A stretch of DNA of 64,000 bases. It comes from Komarekiella atlantica HA4396-MV6 (lineage in GTDB: Bacteria > Cyanobacteriota > Cyanobacteriia > Cyanobacteriales > Nostocaceae). The stretch lies in assembly GCA_019359395.1 (NCBI GenBank), contig JAHHHK010000010.1, positions 1 to 64,000 of the forward strand, written 5' to 3'. This document shows, in pieces, positions 25,949-34,504 of this stretch (the stretch's first letter is position 1; the number at the start of each line of letters is the position of its first letter). Made by a program: the position numbers and the translations under genes. Below the pieces are notes generated by a model. It was given only the letters and a program-made list of their open reading frames with translations, did no database searches and was not told the origin of the DNA.

Positions 25949-26479
25949 TTACAAACTTGATGTTTTGCCAGTTTGTGCTTGCGTCTCAATCGGCTTCACA
26001 TCAGTGTAGCCCATTTCACCAGCAATTGTCCGCAACACCGACATTTGTTCTTCAAAATCTAGTCCTTCAATTTGGGAAAGCAAATCATTAGTTGCTTTAG
26101 TTGGCTCGTAGTTGTTTGGCATTCCAACTACTGTATCTCCCATAGCTACTGCCCAAGCATACCAAACTAACAGCTGATTGTTTTCTTTAATCGCACCATA
26201 AGCACGGGAATACTCTGTGTCCTTGCGGTTAACTATATCCCGCATAATATCTAGTTGCTGCTCATCTGACAATTTCAAATAGTCTCCTAGCAGAATTGGT
26301 GCTAATTCTGGTTCAGCAGCAGCGGGAGCCGCAGGAGTAATCGAATTACCCATTTTTTTGTAAACCAAGTACAACCAGCCTAATTTGGCGTCAGTATCTA
26401 AAGCATTAAAATTATCCACCGCTTTTTGAGTTTCATTGCTCTGGGCTTGAGAAATGCTTTTATCGTAACTTGCAGCCAT
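25949..26479 (-). CDS. Helical carotenoid protein (HCP), homologue of the OCP N-terminal domain
   Basis: 176 residues, only the all-helical Carot_N domain. Alignment to OCP by eye: WLYLVYKKMGNSITPAAP (35-52) matches the WFIYKEMGKSITPAAP region, so Tyr40 corresponds to OCP Tyr44; Trp106 in LLVWYAWAVAMG corresponds to OCP Trp110; Arg150 in VLRTIAG corresponds to Arg155. These residues contact the ketocarotenoid or the domain interface. HCPs bind a carotenoid and quench singlet oxygen; some quench phycobilisome energy. GGAGAC precedes the ATG at 26479. The matching C-terminal-domain homologue is 2.6 kb away (29038). Which HCP clade this is cannot be said by eye. Confidence 0.93.
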   Translation of the reverse strand: MAASYDKSISQAQSNETQKAVDNFNALDTDAKLGWLYLVYKKMGNSITPAAPAAAEPELAPILLGDYLKLSDEQQLDIMRDIVNRKDTEYSRAYGAIKENNQLLVWYAWAVAMGDTVVGMPNNYEPTKATNDLLSQIEGLDFEEQMSVLRTIAGEMGYTDVKPIETQAQTGKTSSL

Positions 26480-26709
26480 AATTTGTCTCCAAGGTCATTT
26501 ATTTAATGGGCCAAACTAAGGCTTACCAGAGTTTGATCATTAACTTCTACTTCCGCAAGAAAGAGTTTGGTTAATCAGATATTCCAGCTTTTATCTATCT
26601 TTTAATAGAGGTAAAAATATCTCCCAAGGGAGCAAGTAAATAACAAATAGCTTTGGTACAATTACCGCAGCAATAAAAACGTTACTTAAAATACCAAAGG
26701 TGCGAAGTT

Positions 26710-27084
26710 ATGCCTGATGAAGTGAAACCAAATGTCAATGAAGCCCCCACTCATGATGCACAATTAGCTGCTGATAATATCGCTAGTGGTGAAGAGAAAG
26801 CACCAACTGTTGATTTTGATGCTGATTATGCAGCCGCACAACAATTTAGCGTTAGTGAAATTGACCGTACAGGTGAAGGTTCAGCAGCAGCCCAAGAAGC
26901 AACTGCACCAAAACAAAATGTCCCTAAAACAGAAGAAGTAAAAACTCAAGCACAGCCAACTGGTAATCCTAAAGATTATGCAGATTTAGCTAAGGAAGTT
27001 GGGGATTCACAGACTGAGGGTATAACCAATGTTAGCGATGATTTAGTAAAAAAAGCATTGGAAAAAGGTGAGCGAAAAAATTAA
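26710..27084 (+). CDS. Small acidic, probably disordered protein
   Basis: 124 residues, rich in Ala, Glu, Asp, Lys, Thr and Pro, with no hydrophobic core, signal peptide or Cys. Segments such as DNIASGEEKAPTVDFDADYA and DLAKEVGDSQTEGITNVSDD suggest intrinsic disorder. No family is recognised. It is divergent from the HCP gene (231 bp apart), so shared stress regulation is possible but unproven. AAGGTGCGAAGTT before the ATG offers a ribosome-binding site. The composition recalls desiccation or stress-associated hydrophilins, which is only an impression. Confidence 0.6.
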   Translation: MPDEVKPNVNEAPTHDAQLAADNIASGEEKAPTVDFDADYAAAQQFSVSEIDRTGEGSAAAQEATAPKQNVPKTEEVKTQAQPTGNPKDYADLAKEVGDSQTEGITNVSDDLVKKALEKGERKN

Positions 27085-27214
27085 TGTTTGTATCTGACAC
27101 GAAATAAATTATTTCAAAAAATGTTTAGCCTGCTCCAAACTTCGGTGCAGGCTTTGTCTTCAGAGTTTTATCAGGTACTTTTAAAATGTTTGCGATCGCT
27201 CTTGATTTGAGCAT

Positions 27215-27850
27215 CTAACAACTTTTGATTACTTCTAACAACTCGCTTGGTTGGCGGATCAAAAAATCTGGATTTTGTCTTGCTAGAACTTCAAGTGAAT
27301 TAAATCCCCAAGTCACTGCAATTACCTGGATATTTGCTTTTTTTGAAGCTTCTATATCTCTAGTTTCATCTCCAACATAAATAACTTCTTGAGACTTAAG
27401 TTGCTTTTGCCTTAATACATTATTAATTATTGTTGTTTTACCAAAAATTGTGATCCCAGAGTAGATAAAGTCAAATAAGTGAGCTAAATTATTAATAGTG
27501 AGAAATTGAATAACATTATCTTGAGAATTAGAAGTGATAATTCCCAGTTTATATCCTTCAGTTTGGAGTTCTATTAAAGCTTCTTGAATTCCAGGAATGG
27601 GTTTTAATTCCGGGATTTTGTTTTTTAATTCTGCTTTAACCTTTTTCACCAAAAAAGGTATTTTTAACAAAGAAACTCCTGAGTACTTAATAATTTCCCT
27701 TGATGTTAAATTTTTGAGGAAACCTAATTGCTCTGGAGTGATTTGTTTATAACCAAAGTCTACAGCTAAACGATTAGCAATACTTACAAGAGCATCTACT
27801 GTATCAGCGATCGTGCCATCAAAATCAAAAATAATTACTTTCTGGGTCAT
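27215..27850 (-). CDS. HAD-family phosphatase (phosphoglycolate-phosphatase-like)
   Basis: 211 residues from the ATG at 27850. Motif I DFDGTIADT (nucleophile Asp) is at about residues 7-15, motif II GIITSNSQDNV (Ser/Thr) mid-protein, Lys in IFGKTTII, and motif III/IV VIYVGDETRDIEASKKANI. The cap region and length fit the Gph/PpaX type of HAD phosphatase acting on small phosphate esters. The start overlaps the 3' end of queG by 26 bases, so the two are co-transcribed and probably translationally coupled. A start at 27871 would add seven residues and is less likely. Confidence 0.85.
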   Translation of the reverse strand: MTQKVIIFDFDGTIADTVDALVSIANRLAVDFGYKQITPEQLGFLKNLTSREIIKYSGVSLLKIPFLVKKVKAELKNKIPELKPIPGIQEALIELQTEGYKLGIITSNSQDNVIQFLTINNLAHLFDFIYSGITIFGKTTIINNVLRQKQLKSQEVIYVGDETRDIEASKKANIQVIAVTWGFNSLEVLARQNPDFLIRQPSELLEVIKSC

Positions 27851-28799
27851 TCTTTCGCCTGGATGCGTCAAGATTAGCTTGGGCGTTCCGTCTTAACATT
27901 TCTGGCTTAATCCGCCGCAGGGCAGATGCCGTAAATCGTTTATCCCACTCATCATCTGAGATTTGGGCTAATTCTATCAATTGGGGAGCAAGATTCCCAG
28001 AATAAGGCTGAAACTCTGCGACATCAGTTGTATGGGCAAAACGCTGATTCCAAGGACAAACATCTTGGCAGATATCACAACCAGCAACCCAGCCTTGCAA
28101 ATGGGGTGTGACTGTCTCTGGTAATTTGTCTGCCCGATTTTCAATCGTATGATAAGCAATGCAACGATTGGCATCAACGACAAAAGGCTGAGTAATTGCA
28201 CTTGTGGGACAAGCTTGAAGGCAACGAGTACAGCTACCGCAGTGTTCAGTATGTGGGCGATCGCTCTCTAGTTCCAGATTTGTTAACACTTCACCCAAGA
28301 ATACCCAAGAGCCATACTCTCGCGTAATCACATTACCATTTTTGGCAATCCAGCCAATTCCGGCTTGTTGTGCCCATACTTTATCCTGCACTGGGCCAGT
28401 ATCAGCATAGTAGCTAGCTCGAACACCTTCACCAAGTGATTTTAGCCAGGTGACTAGCTGCTTAAGTTTTTTGTGCATCACCTTATGATAGTCTCTTCCC
28501 CAGCCATAACGAGAAATTTTGGCGTATTCCTCGCCTTCAGGACGTTGATGAGGTGTGTAGTAATTTAAAGCAACACACACAAGCGATCGCGCTTCTGGCA
28601 TCATTAAACAGATATCCTGACGCTTCGGGTTAGTCATCCATTCCATATCGGCGTGATAACCCAGTTCTATCCATGCTTGCAACCTCTGTGCTTCTGTGGC
28701 ATCTGCCCTATCTACAGCAGCAATGCCAACTTTGTGAAATCCCAAGTCTTTGGCTTTTTCTTTCACTACAGTGCTGCTGGTTACGGAACAATCACTCAT
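27825..28799 (-). CDS. queG: Epoxyqueuosine reductase
   Basis: 324 residues from the ATG at 28799; the start at 28832 would add 11 residues with no family match. It carries the cobalamin-binding N-terminal domain (GFHKVGIAAVDRADATEAQR), the RYGWGRDYHKVMHKKL region and two ferredoxin-type clusters: CGSCTRCLQACPTSAI and CDICQDVCPW. QueG reduces epoxyqueuosine to queuosine in the wobble base of tRNA(His, Asp, Asn, Tyr). It is cytosolic, with two [4Fe-4S] clusters and cobalamin. It overlaps the HAD phosphatase gene downstream. Strong identification. Confidence 0.95.
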   Translation of the reverse strand: MSDCSVTSSTVVKEKAKDLGFHKVGIAAVDRADATEAQRLQAWIELGYHADMEWMTNPKRQDICLMMPEARSLVCVALNYYTPHQRPEGEEYAKISRYGWGRDYHKVMHKKLKQLVTWLKSLGEGVRASYYADTGPVQDKVWAQQAGIGWIAKNGNVITREYGSWVFLGEVLTNLELESDRPHTEHCGSCTRCLQACPTSAITQPFVVDANRCIAYHTIENRADKLPETVTPHLQGWVAGCDICQDVCPWNQRFAHTTDVAEFQPYSGNLAPQLIELAQISDDEWDKRFTASALRRIKPEMLRRNAQANLDASRRKNDPESNYF

Positions 28800-29037
28800 T
28801 TTTTTATTTGAATTTTGCCCAATTAGAAGCAAGTAGATTATACATTATACAGTCAATACTTTTATTTAAAATTTGTTACTTACCAGAGATTCAGCCTATC
28901 TTTGTAACGCTTTTGCTTGCACACTTCCATCATGAGGAAGATTTATACATATATGGTAATCTCTCTCAATAGCAGCTTTCTTTTTACCTGATTTTGGACT
29001 GAAATTAATATTTAGCTAGCGTAATCCAGGTAATTCT

Positions 29038-29469
29038 ATGACATCTGCTAAATTTATTCCCTCAACACAGCCAAAAGAAGAATTCCAGATTGAGGGAATT
29101 ACAGAATCAAACATACTGCGTTATTTTGAAACTTTGAATACAGGAGAATTTGAGGCAACTGCGGCTTTATTTGCCGAAGATGGTGTGATGCGTCCACCAT
29201 TTGAATCTGATATTGTGGGGCCAGATGCGATCGCTACCTACCTCAACCAAGAAGCCCAAAACGTTAAAGCACTCCCTTGCCAGGGAATAGCTGATAATTT
29301 GGAAAATGAGCAAATCCAAGTTCAGGTTACAGGCAAAGCACAAACTTCCTGGTGCGGCGTGAATGTATTGTGGCTATTTATTCTCAACCAACAACGGCAA
29401 ATTCTTTATACCAGAATCAAACTCTTAGCTTCTCCCCAAGAGTTACTTTCCATACGCCCTGAAAAGTAG
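29038..29469 (+). CDS. OCP C-terminal domain homologue (CTDH), NTF2-like carotenoid protein
   Basis: 143 residues, single NTF2-like domain equal to the C-terminal half of orange carotenoid protein. Tyr29 in ILRYFETLN aligns with OCP Tyr201, and the TSWCGVNVLWLF segment (103-114) aligns with the OCP stretch holding Trp277 and Trp288, shortened between the two Trp. Cys106, next to the first Trp, is a candidate for the disulfide-forming cysteine described in CTDHs; Cys81 is a second. CTDHs take up carotenoid from membranes and pass it to HCPs. The HCP gene lies at 25949 on the other strand. No promoter element was recognised. Confidence 0.93.
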   Translation: MTSAKFIPSTQPKEEFQIEGITESNILRYFETLNTGEFEATAALFAEDGVMRPPFESDIVGPDAIATYLNQEAQNVKALPCQGIADNLENEQIQVQVTGKAQTSWCGVNVLWLFILNQQRQILYTRIKLLASPQELLSIRPEK

Positions 29470-29477
29470 CAAGAATT

Positions 29478-29549
29478 AGGACTTACGTAAACAAACCTGG
29501 TTTCTTCAAAAATTGCCTTTTCAGCCAGATGGCTACGCACGTAAGTCCT
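29478..29549. repeat. Short inverted-repeat element AGGACTTACGT
   Basis: AGGACTTACGT at 29478 and ACGTAAGTCCT ending at 29549 are perfect inverted ends enclosing about 50 bases. The ends match those of the elements at 2093-2229 and 47749-47885, but the interior differs. It follows the CTDH stop and could form its transcript end. Confidence 0.55.
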
Positions 29550-29617
29550 GAAAGAGAAAATATACTGAATTCTCTGATAAAAAAGATAATTTTAATACAG
29601 TCTCTATTTAGTCAAGC

Positions 29618-30043
29618 TTATTTGACTAGTTCTGGTAGAGTGGCTTCTAACTTGAGACAATTAGCACCATTAACCTTCAACTGGTACTCTACCTTATCCA
29701 TGAGACGATTCATAATCAACCAACCATAACCACCCTCTTGCTTTTCTGTAGGGTTTGGCGGGAAGTAAGTAGACATATCAAAGCCGTCGCCGTAGTCCCA
29801 AATTTCTATGGCAAGATCCCGGTTTTTCAATTCTAAACGCAGTAAAACTGGCAAATTTGGTTTGTCTTTGTGGGCATGGCGTACTGCATTTGAATAAGCT
29901 TCTACCAAAGCCAGTCGCAAACGACTTGATTGCCGTGACCAATCCACAGAGTCCCCTAGTTGGACTTTCAAGCATCCTAGCAACCAGTTTTCGACGATGT
30001 TGAGAAAATTCAAGTCACTTGGTACATGAAGCTCACTTTTCAT
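29618..30043 (-). CDS. RsbW-like anti-sigma-factor-type serine kinase (HATPase_c_2)
   Basis: 141 residues. The GHKL ATP-binding motifs are clear: N-box EAYSNAVRHAH (48-58), G1 DYGDGFD (83-89) and G2 GGYGWLIM (104-111). Such kinases phosphorylate STAS-domain anti-anti-sigma proteins and may bind sigma factors. The start is 3 bases after the stop of the PP2C gene, so the phosphatase and kinase form one operon. No STAS gene is in the window. Confidence 0.88.
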   Translation of the reverse strand: MKSELHVPSDLNFLNIVENWLLGCLKVQLGDSVDWSRQSSRLRLALVEAYSNAVRHAHKDKPNLPVLLRLELKNRDLAIEIWDYGDGFDMSTYFPPNPTEKQEGGYGWLIMNRLMDKVEYQLKVNGANCLKLEATLPELVK

Positions 30044-30046
30044 TAC

Positions 30047-31720
30047 TTACAAAACCTCCAATGAGAGTATAGTTTGATCATCTTCTTGAACGTGGTTGTC
30101 TGCCTGGATGCGAGCTAACAAATGGTTAAGAGAAAGAGGTTTGGCTGCTCCTTGTAAGAGTTGCCAAAGACCATCTTGATTCAGCATAGAACGGTTAAGT
30201 GGCTCAACGCCACCCACGGTTTTCGCTGTTAAACATAAGTTATTTGATACCATAGCTTCAGTAATGCCGTCCGTGGTTAATAGTAATGTGTCTCCAGGAG
30301 TCAGAATCAAACGGCCAGACTGTGCTTGCCATTTAGGCAAAATCCCCAAAGGAACGCTGCGGACTTTGAGGTAATTAGGTTCGTCCGCTACAGTGGCTTG
30401 GCGTGACCACAACATCGGATAGATGTGCCCGGCATTAGTGTAGACGAGTTCTCTAGTGGTAGGGGTATAACAGGCTAATACAAGGGTGATGAAATAATTG
30501 TTGCTAATCAAGTCATCGCCTAGGGTGTAGTTAAGATTTTGCATTATTACATTGGGAGCGGCTGGTGCTTCTTGAGATAATTCCCGACGCAACACTGAAA
30601 TAACACTAGCCATGAATAAAGCCGCTGGGACACCTTTACCGGAAACGTCACCCACAGCTAACCATAAGTCCCCTTTGGGATGGACAAATACTTCAAAAAA
30701 ATCCCCTCCCACTTCGCGAGCAGGGTAACAGCAAGCTTGTACCTTCACACTTTTGATATCAGGTAAACTTTGACGTAGCAAGTTGATTTGGATTTGGCGA
30801 GCAACTTCTAACTCAACGCGGATCTGCTCTTGTTTTTCCTGAAGGCGCTGGTAGAGTTTTGCCTGGGACAGCGCCAAGGCTGCTTGTTCTGCAACCCCTA
30901 CAATTAGTTGGATGTCTTCGTCTTCCCAGGGGCGATCGCATCCCCATTGGTGGAGAGCAAGCACAGCCAGCAGATGTTGCTGGTAGCTAAGTGGAACAAC
31001 TAGGTGGTAACAGAGGTTGCCGTTATATGTATTTTGTGTAAGTTGATAATGACGGGTTTCCAGCACTTTTTCAATTAAAAGACTGGTATCGAAGAAGCTA
31101 TCAGATACATAAGATTTAGGATCATGATAGGAGAACCGATCTTGTGTTAGGCGATCGCTCTCTACTGGTCTGAGCAAGCAACTAGTAGCTTCAAATGTTT
31201 GTCCAATGGTTGCTACAGTCTTTTGCAACATACTGTCGTAGTCCAAAGACTCCCGAATTGCCGTTGTCACTGCATTAAACAAAGATTCTCGCCGTAGGGC
31301 CCGACGCAACTCCTGCGTGCGCTTCTTAACTACGCGATATGTATCAGTAGCTTGCTCAACTAATGCCCTAAGCCGTTCTGGATTCCAGGGTTTGGTAATG
31401 TATTTAAAGACCTGACCAGAGTTAATCGCGTCTACCAAATCTTCGACATCAGTAAAACCAGTCAACAAAATGCGAATTGTATCGGGAAAGCGCTCAACTG
31501 TGCGACTGAAAAATTCGGTACCGTTCATTTCTGGCATTCTTTGGTCAGAGATAATCACAGCCATCTCGCCAACTTTATCCAAGATTTCTAGAGCATCACG
31601 AGCATGATTTGCTTTATGTACTTGAAAATCTCGCCTAAAAGTACGGTAGAGTAAATCTAAGTTATCCGGCTCATCGTCTACCACCATGAGCTTAAGTTTT
31701 TCTACCTCTGTTTCAGTCAT
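30047..31720 (-). CDS. Response regulator with GAF and SpoIIE/RsbU-type PP2C phosphatase domains
   Basis: 557 residues. The receiver domain (1-125) has Asp14-15 in VVDDEPDN, phospho-acceptor Asp59 in IISDQRMP and Lys in YITKPW. A GAF-like middle (about 150-295) is followed by a short coiled coil (LYQRLQEKQEQIRVELEVAR) and the PP2C domain (about 315-557) with EVGGDFFEVF, GDVSGKGVPAALFM and LLTTDGITEA metal-binding motifs. It dephosphorylates Ser/Thr on a STAS partner under control of a two-component signal. It is followed immediately by the RsbW-like kinase. No histidine kinase is next to it. Confidence 0.92.
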   Translation of the reverse strand: MTETEVEKLKLMVVDDEPDNLDLLYRTFRRDFQVHKANHARDALEILDKVGEMAVIISDQRMPEMNGTEFFSRTVERFPDTIRILLTGFTDVEDLVDAINSGQVFKYITKPWNPERLRALVEQATDTYRVVKKRTQELRRALRRESLFNAVTTAIRESLDYDSMLQKTVATIGQTFEATSCLLRPVESDRLTQDRFSYHDPKSYVSDSFFDTSLLIEKVLETRHYQLTQNTYNGNLCYHLVVPLSYQQHLLAVLALHQWGCDRPWEDEDIQLIVGVAEQAALALSQAKLYQRLQEKQEQIRVELEVARQIQINLLRQSLPDIKSVKVQACCYPAREVGGDFFEVFVHPKGDLWLAVGDVSGKGVPAALFMASVISVLRRELSQEAPAAPNVIMQNLNYTLGDDLISNNYFITLVLACYTPTTRELVYTNAGHIYPMLWSRQATVADEPNYLKVRSVPLGILPKWQAQSGRLILTPGDTLLLTTDGITEAMVSNNLCLTAKTVGGVEPLNRSMLNQDGLWQLLQGAAKPLSLNHLLARIQADNHVQEDDQTILSLEVL

Positions 31721-31899
31721 ATCTGACTTTGTTTTTTAAATACCTGAATGGCGAGATAGTGTAATGTTTATCTCACCTAAGCAACAAACAATCAAAAAGT
31801 AATCGTCAAGAGAATCTTTCCACTTTGAACATATAACTTGCTCAAAGCTGTTAGTTTCTCTTCTGTTTGCTCAAGCATTGCTACATACCAAAAATAACC

Positions 31900-32619
31900 C
31901 TATCCCACCAAACCAGAACGCAAAGCACGTACTGCTGCTTGAGTACGGTCATCGGCACATAGTTTATTTAAAATATTGCGGACGTGAGTTTTAACAGTCC
32001 CAACAGTGATGTAAAGTCTTTCCGCAATAGTTGCATTACTACAACCTTCGACGATCAACTGTAGCACTTCCAACTCCCTTTCTGTCAGGGTGTATGGCTC
32101 AATTCCTTCTAAATTATCCATATAATCAGGGTTAGAAGTAATCGTCTTGCTATCCAAGGAAGCTGATTCTGACTTTTGGGGATTTTGTTGGGCTTGTTGT
32201 AACACAATTCGAGCGATCGCTGGATCGATCCAAGCGTTGCCATTGTAAGTTACTCGCACTGCATCCAGCAAATTATCGAACTTGATATCTTTCATGCAAT
32301 AAGAGTCTGCTCCCGCAGCAAAAGCTGCTAACACCGCTTCTTTGTTATCCCGCAATGTTAAGATTAATATCTTCGTTGCTAACTCTTCACCATTAGTAGT
32401 AGATTTCACCTCCCGTGTCAGCTCAATGCCATCTTTATCTGGTAAACCAATATCTACAATCGCAATATCCGGTTGTAGCTTTTTTAGCATTTTTAACCCC
32501 TCAGTAGCATTGGCGGCTTCCCCTACAACTTCAATTTCGTCCTTTTGCAGTAGTGCTGTCCGAATACCCACACGAGTTAGGTCATGATCTTCAATCAGAG
32601 CGATACGAATTTTACTCAT
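31900..32619 (-). CDS. NarL/FixJ-type response regulator
   Basis: 239 residues from the ATG at 32619 (a TTG six bases upstream is less likely). The receiver domain has acidic residues in IEDHD, phospho-acceptor Asp56 in VDIGLP and Lys in CMKDIKF. A linker of about 45 residues (QQNPQKSESASLDSKTITSN) precedes a LuxR-type HTH (YTLTERELEVLQLIVEGCSN, then YITVGTVKTHVRNILNKL). It is a DNA-binding transcription factor of a two-component system; the cognate kinase is not in the window. It lies 180 bp upstream of the receiver-PP2C gene on the same strand, so a functional link is possible. Confidence 0.9.
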   Translation of the reverse strand: MSKIRIALIEDHDLTRVGIRTALLQKDEIEVVGEAANATEGLKMLKKLQPDIAIVDIGLPDKDGIELTREVKSTTNGEELATKILILTLRDNKEAVLAAFAAGADSYCMKDIKFDNLLDAVRVTYNGNAWIDPAIARIVLQQAQQNPQKSESASLDSKTITSNPDYMDNLEGIEPYTLTERELEVLQLIVEGCSNATIAERLYITVGTVKTHVRNILNKLCADDRTQAAVRALRSGLVG

Positions 32620-33380
32620 AGCCAACTTCAGCCCGTTACCCTACCTTAACTGTAAAATCGAGTTTACTAGAAAGTCTTAAAAGACGCAGATTAAAGACAT
32701 TTGTACAAATATATAGAAGTGTTGTTTAAAAAAAGCTAACACGTGGGGGCATTGCGTAGTGCCACAGCCATTCATTCCTCTAAATGAACATTACACTTCA
32801 ATCATAAAATCAGGGTTGGTTCACCCAAGGTACAAGCACCCAAGACCAATTAGTATGATGGCTTATAATGTCGCAGATGTTACTTCCTCAAATAGCAGGA
32901 CACAAGCCATACTTAATATTTGCGGAGCTAATGAAGTATGCTGCAACCTTTACATACACCCTCTGAGGGACTGGTCGCATAGGTGATTCTCTATATGGAG
33001 GCTTACTGTTGATTCACCTCTTTTGCTAAGAAGAGTATACTGGCTTGGATAAGGCAAAGTTATGTTTGTCAGAATGTTGCCTATCCATTCAACAAATGCG
33101 ATCGCACAGAGTCTAGATAAAAAAATCGCCTTCTCAGACATTTCTCAAAAACTACCACCTAAGTATTATTTTTGGAAAATCAAACAATCCTTCTTTACCA
33201 AAAAAACTTTATCTGGTTTTATCCCTGCCAGTTAAATCACTTAGTGGAGATAAATTATATATTATACACTAAAAAAATGCTCAATTATTTGTTACTGAAA
33301 TTACAATCTCCAACATATAAAAAAATTTGATAAACTAACGTTCGAGAGAATCTGGTGTGATGCTAATCAAAAAGTAGGCT
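32620..33380. other. Intergenic region, no supported gene
   Basis: 760 AT-rich bases between the divergent NarL-type regulator and WecG-type genes. Small frames at 32759-32986 (plus) and 32950-33141 (minus) have no motif or ribosome-binding site. The last 150 bases are very AT-rich, with a TATATT run near 33258, and probably carry the promoter of the glycosyltransferase gene. No strong hairpin was noticed. Confidence 0.45.
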
Positions 33381-34136
33381 ATGTCTAAACCGCCTAAAGC
33401 GTTTTCGGTGTTGGGGATACCAGTTCATGTGATGACTAACTATCCAGGCTGGTTGCTAGAATGCCTGCACGCAGGCAGAGGAACTCATGTTGTAACACTC
33501 AATGCAGAAATGACCATGCAAGCAGAGCGGAATAAATCTCTAGCTCAGGTTATTCAAAATGCCGAGCTAGTGATTCCAGATGGAGCAGGGGTTGTTTTGT
33601 ATTTACGGTGGCTATTATGGCAAAAAGTGCAACGTTTTCCAGGGATTGAATTAGCAGAAAAACTGTTGCAAGAACTGGGACAACAGAAAACACAGACAAA
33701 AGTCTTTTTTTATGGAGGATCGCCTGGAGTGGCTGCAAGCGCAGCAGAGTTTTGGCAGCAGCAAATTCCAGATTTGAACATAGCAGGTACTCACTCAGGC
33801 TACCATTCCTCAGAAGAGGAAGCACAATTGGGACAAACTCTCACTCAATTGCAGCCACAAGTAATTTTTGTCGGCTTGGGAGTGCCACGCCAAGAGTTGT
33901 GGATTGCTAAAAATCGGCATTTGTGCCCCCAAGCAATATGGATTGGTGTTGGTGGTAGTTTCGATATTTGGTCGGGAACCAAAACTCGTGCTCCCGCTTG
34001 GTTAGGAAACAACAATTTGGAATGGTTGTATCGGCTTTATCAAGAACCTTGGCGCTGGCGGCGAATGCTGGCTTTGCCGAAGTTTGCTGTCAAAGTTTTT
34101 ATTTATCGCTTGACTGCAAGGGGGGCAATTGGTTAG
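33381..34136 (+). CDS. WecG/TagA/CpsF-family glycosyltransferase, copy 1
   Basis: 251 residues. Family signatures: VVTLNAEMTMQAERN (the N/D-E-M pattern), VIPDGAGVVLYLRW, VFFYGGSPGVAASAAEFW, VGLGVPRQELWI and APAWLGNNNLEWLYRLYQEP. These GT26 enzymes add N-acetylmannosamine or N-acetylmannosaminuronic acid (or similar) to a lipid-linked GlcNAc in wall or surface polysaccharide assembly. It is cytosolic and membrane-associated. A second member is at 51544 in the polysaccharide cluster. It is followed by a small unknown frame and the FtsE-like gene. Confidence 0.9.
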   Translation: MSKPPKAFSVLGIPVHVMTNYPGWLLECLHAGRGTHVVTLNAEMTMQAERNKSLAQVIQNAELVIPDGAGVVLYLRWLLWQKVQRFPGIELAEKLLQELGQQKTQTKVFFYGGSPGVAASAAEFWQQQIPDLNIAGTHSGYHSSEEEAQLGQTLTQLQPQVIFVGLGVPRQELWIAKNRHLCPQAIWIGVGGSFDIWSGTKTRAPAWLGNNNLEWLYRLYQEPWRWRRMLALPKFAVKVFIYRLTARGAIG

Positions 34137-34160
34137 CAATAATGATGAATCAGATGAATT

Positions 34161-34364
34161 ATGCAGCTATGTCTTGATAAAGAGTTGAAACAATACTTTC
34201 TCCGCCATCGTGAGGTTAAAACAGCGCCTCAGACATATTTCGATAGATTAAGCGATCGCCCACGCCAAGTCATTACAACAGCAGATGATCCTAATTTTGA
34301 TGCCAAAATTCAAGCGGCAATTCGTCAGCAGTTGCAAGCAGGAGACATCAAAGGCAACGGATAG
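34161..34364 (+). CDS. Small unknown protein between wecG-type and ftsE-type genes
   Basis: 67 residues (LDKELKQYFLRHREVKTAPQ, then VITTADDPNFDAKIQAAIRQ). Mixed charge and a C-terminal amphipathic helix; no family is recognised. It starts 25 bases after the glycosyltransferase stop in the same direction, consistent with an operon. The upstream ribosome-binding signal is weak (ATGAATCAGATGAAT). Possibly real. Confidence 0.4.
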   Translation: MQLCLDKELKQYFLRHREVKTAPQTYFDRLSDRPRQVITTADDPNFDAKIQAAIRQQLQAGDIKGNG

Positions 34365-34504
34365 GAGTACTGAGGTCTTCATAAAAATTTAAATTTTCGT
34401 TGTTAGATTTGAGCTTCCCAGGTTTCCTCTGGGAATCCTTATTTTGGGGAGTTTAAATCTAAGCCCTCAAGCTGTTTGATTGTGGGTATGAGGAATATTT
34501 AAAA
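34365..34504. promoter_or_regulatory. Structured leader upstream of the FtsE-like gene
   Basis: TTAGATTT (34403-34410) and AAATCTAA (34455-34462) can close a long stem enclosing a second hairpin, TTCCCAG/CTGGGAA (about 34414-34434). The bases just before the ATG are AT-rich with no clear ribosome-binding site. It may be a terminator of the upstream unit, a leader structure or an old palindromic repeat. Confidence 0.35.
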
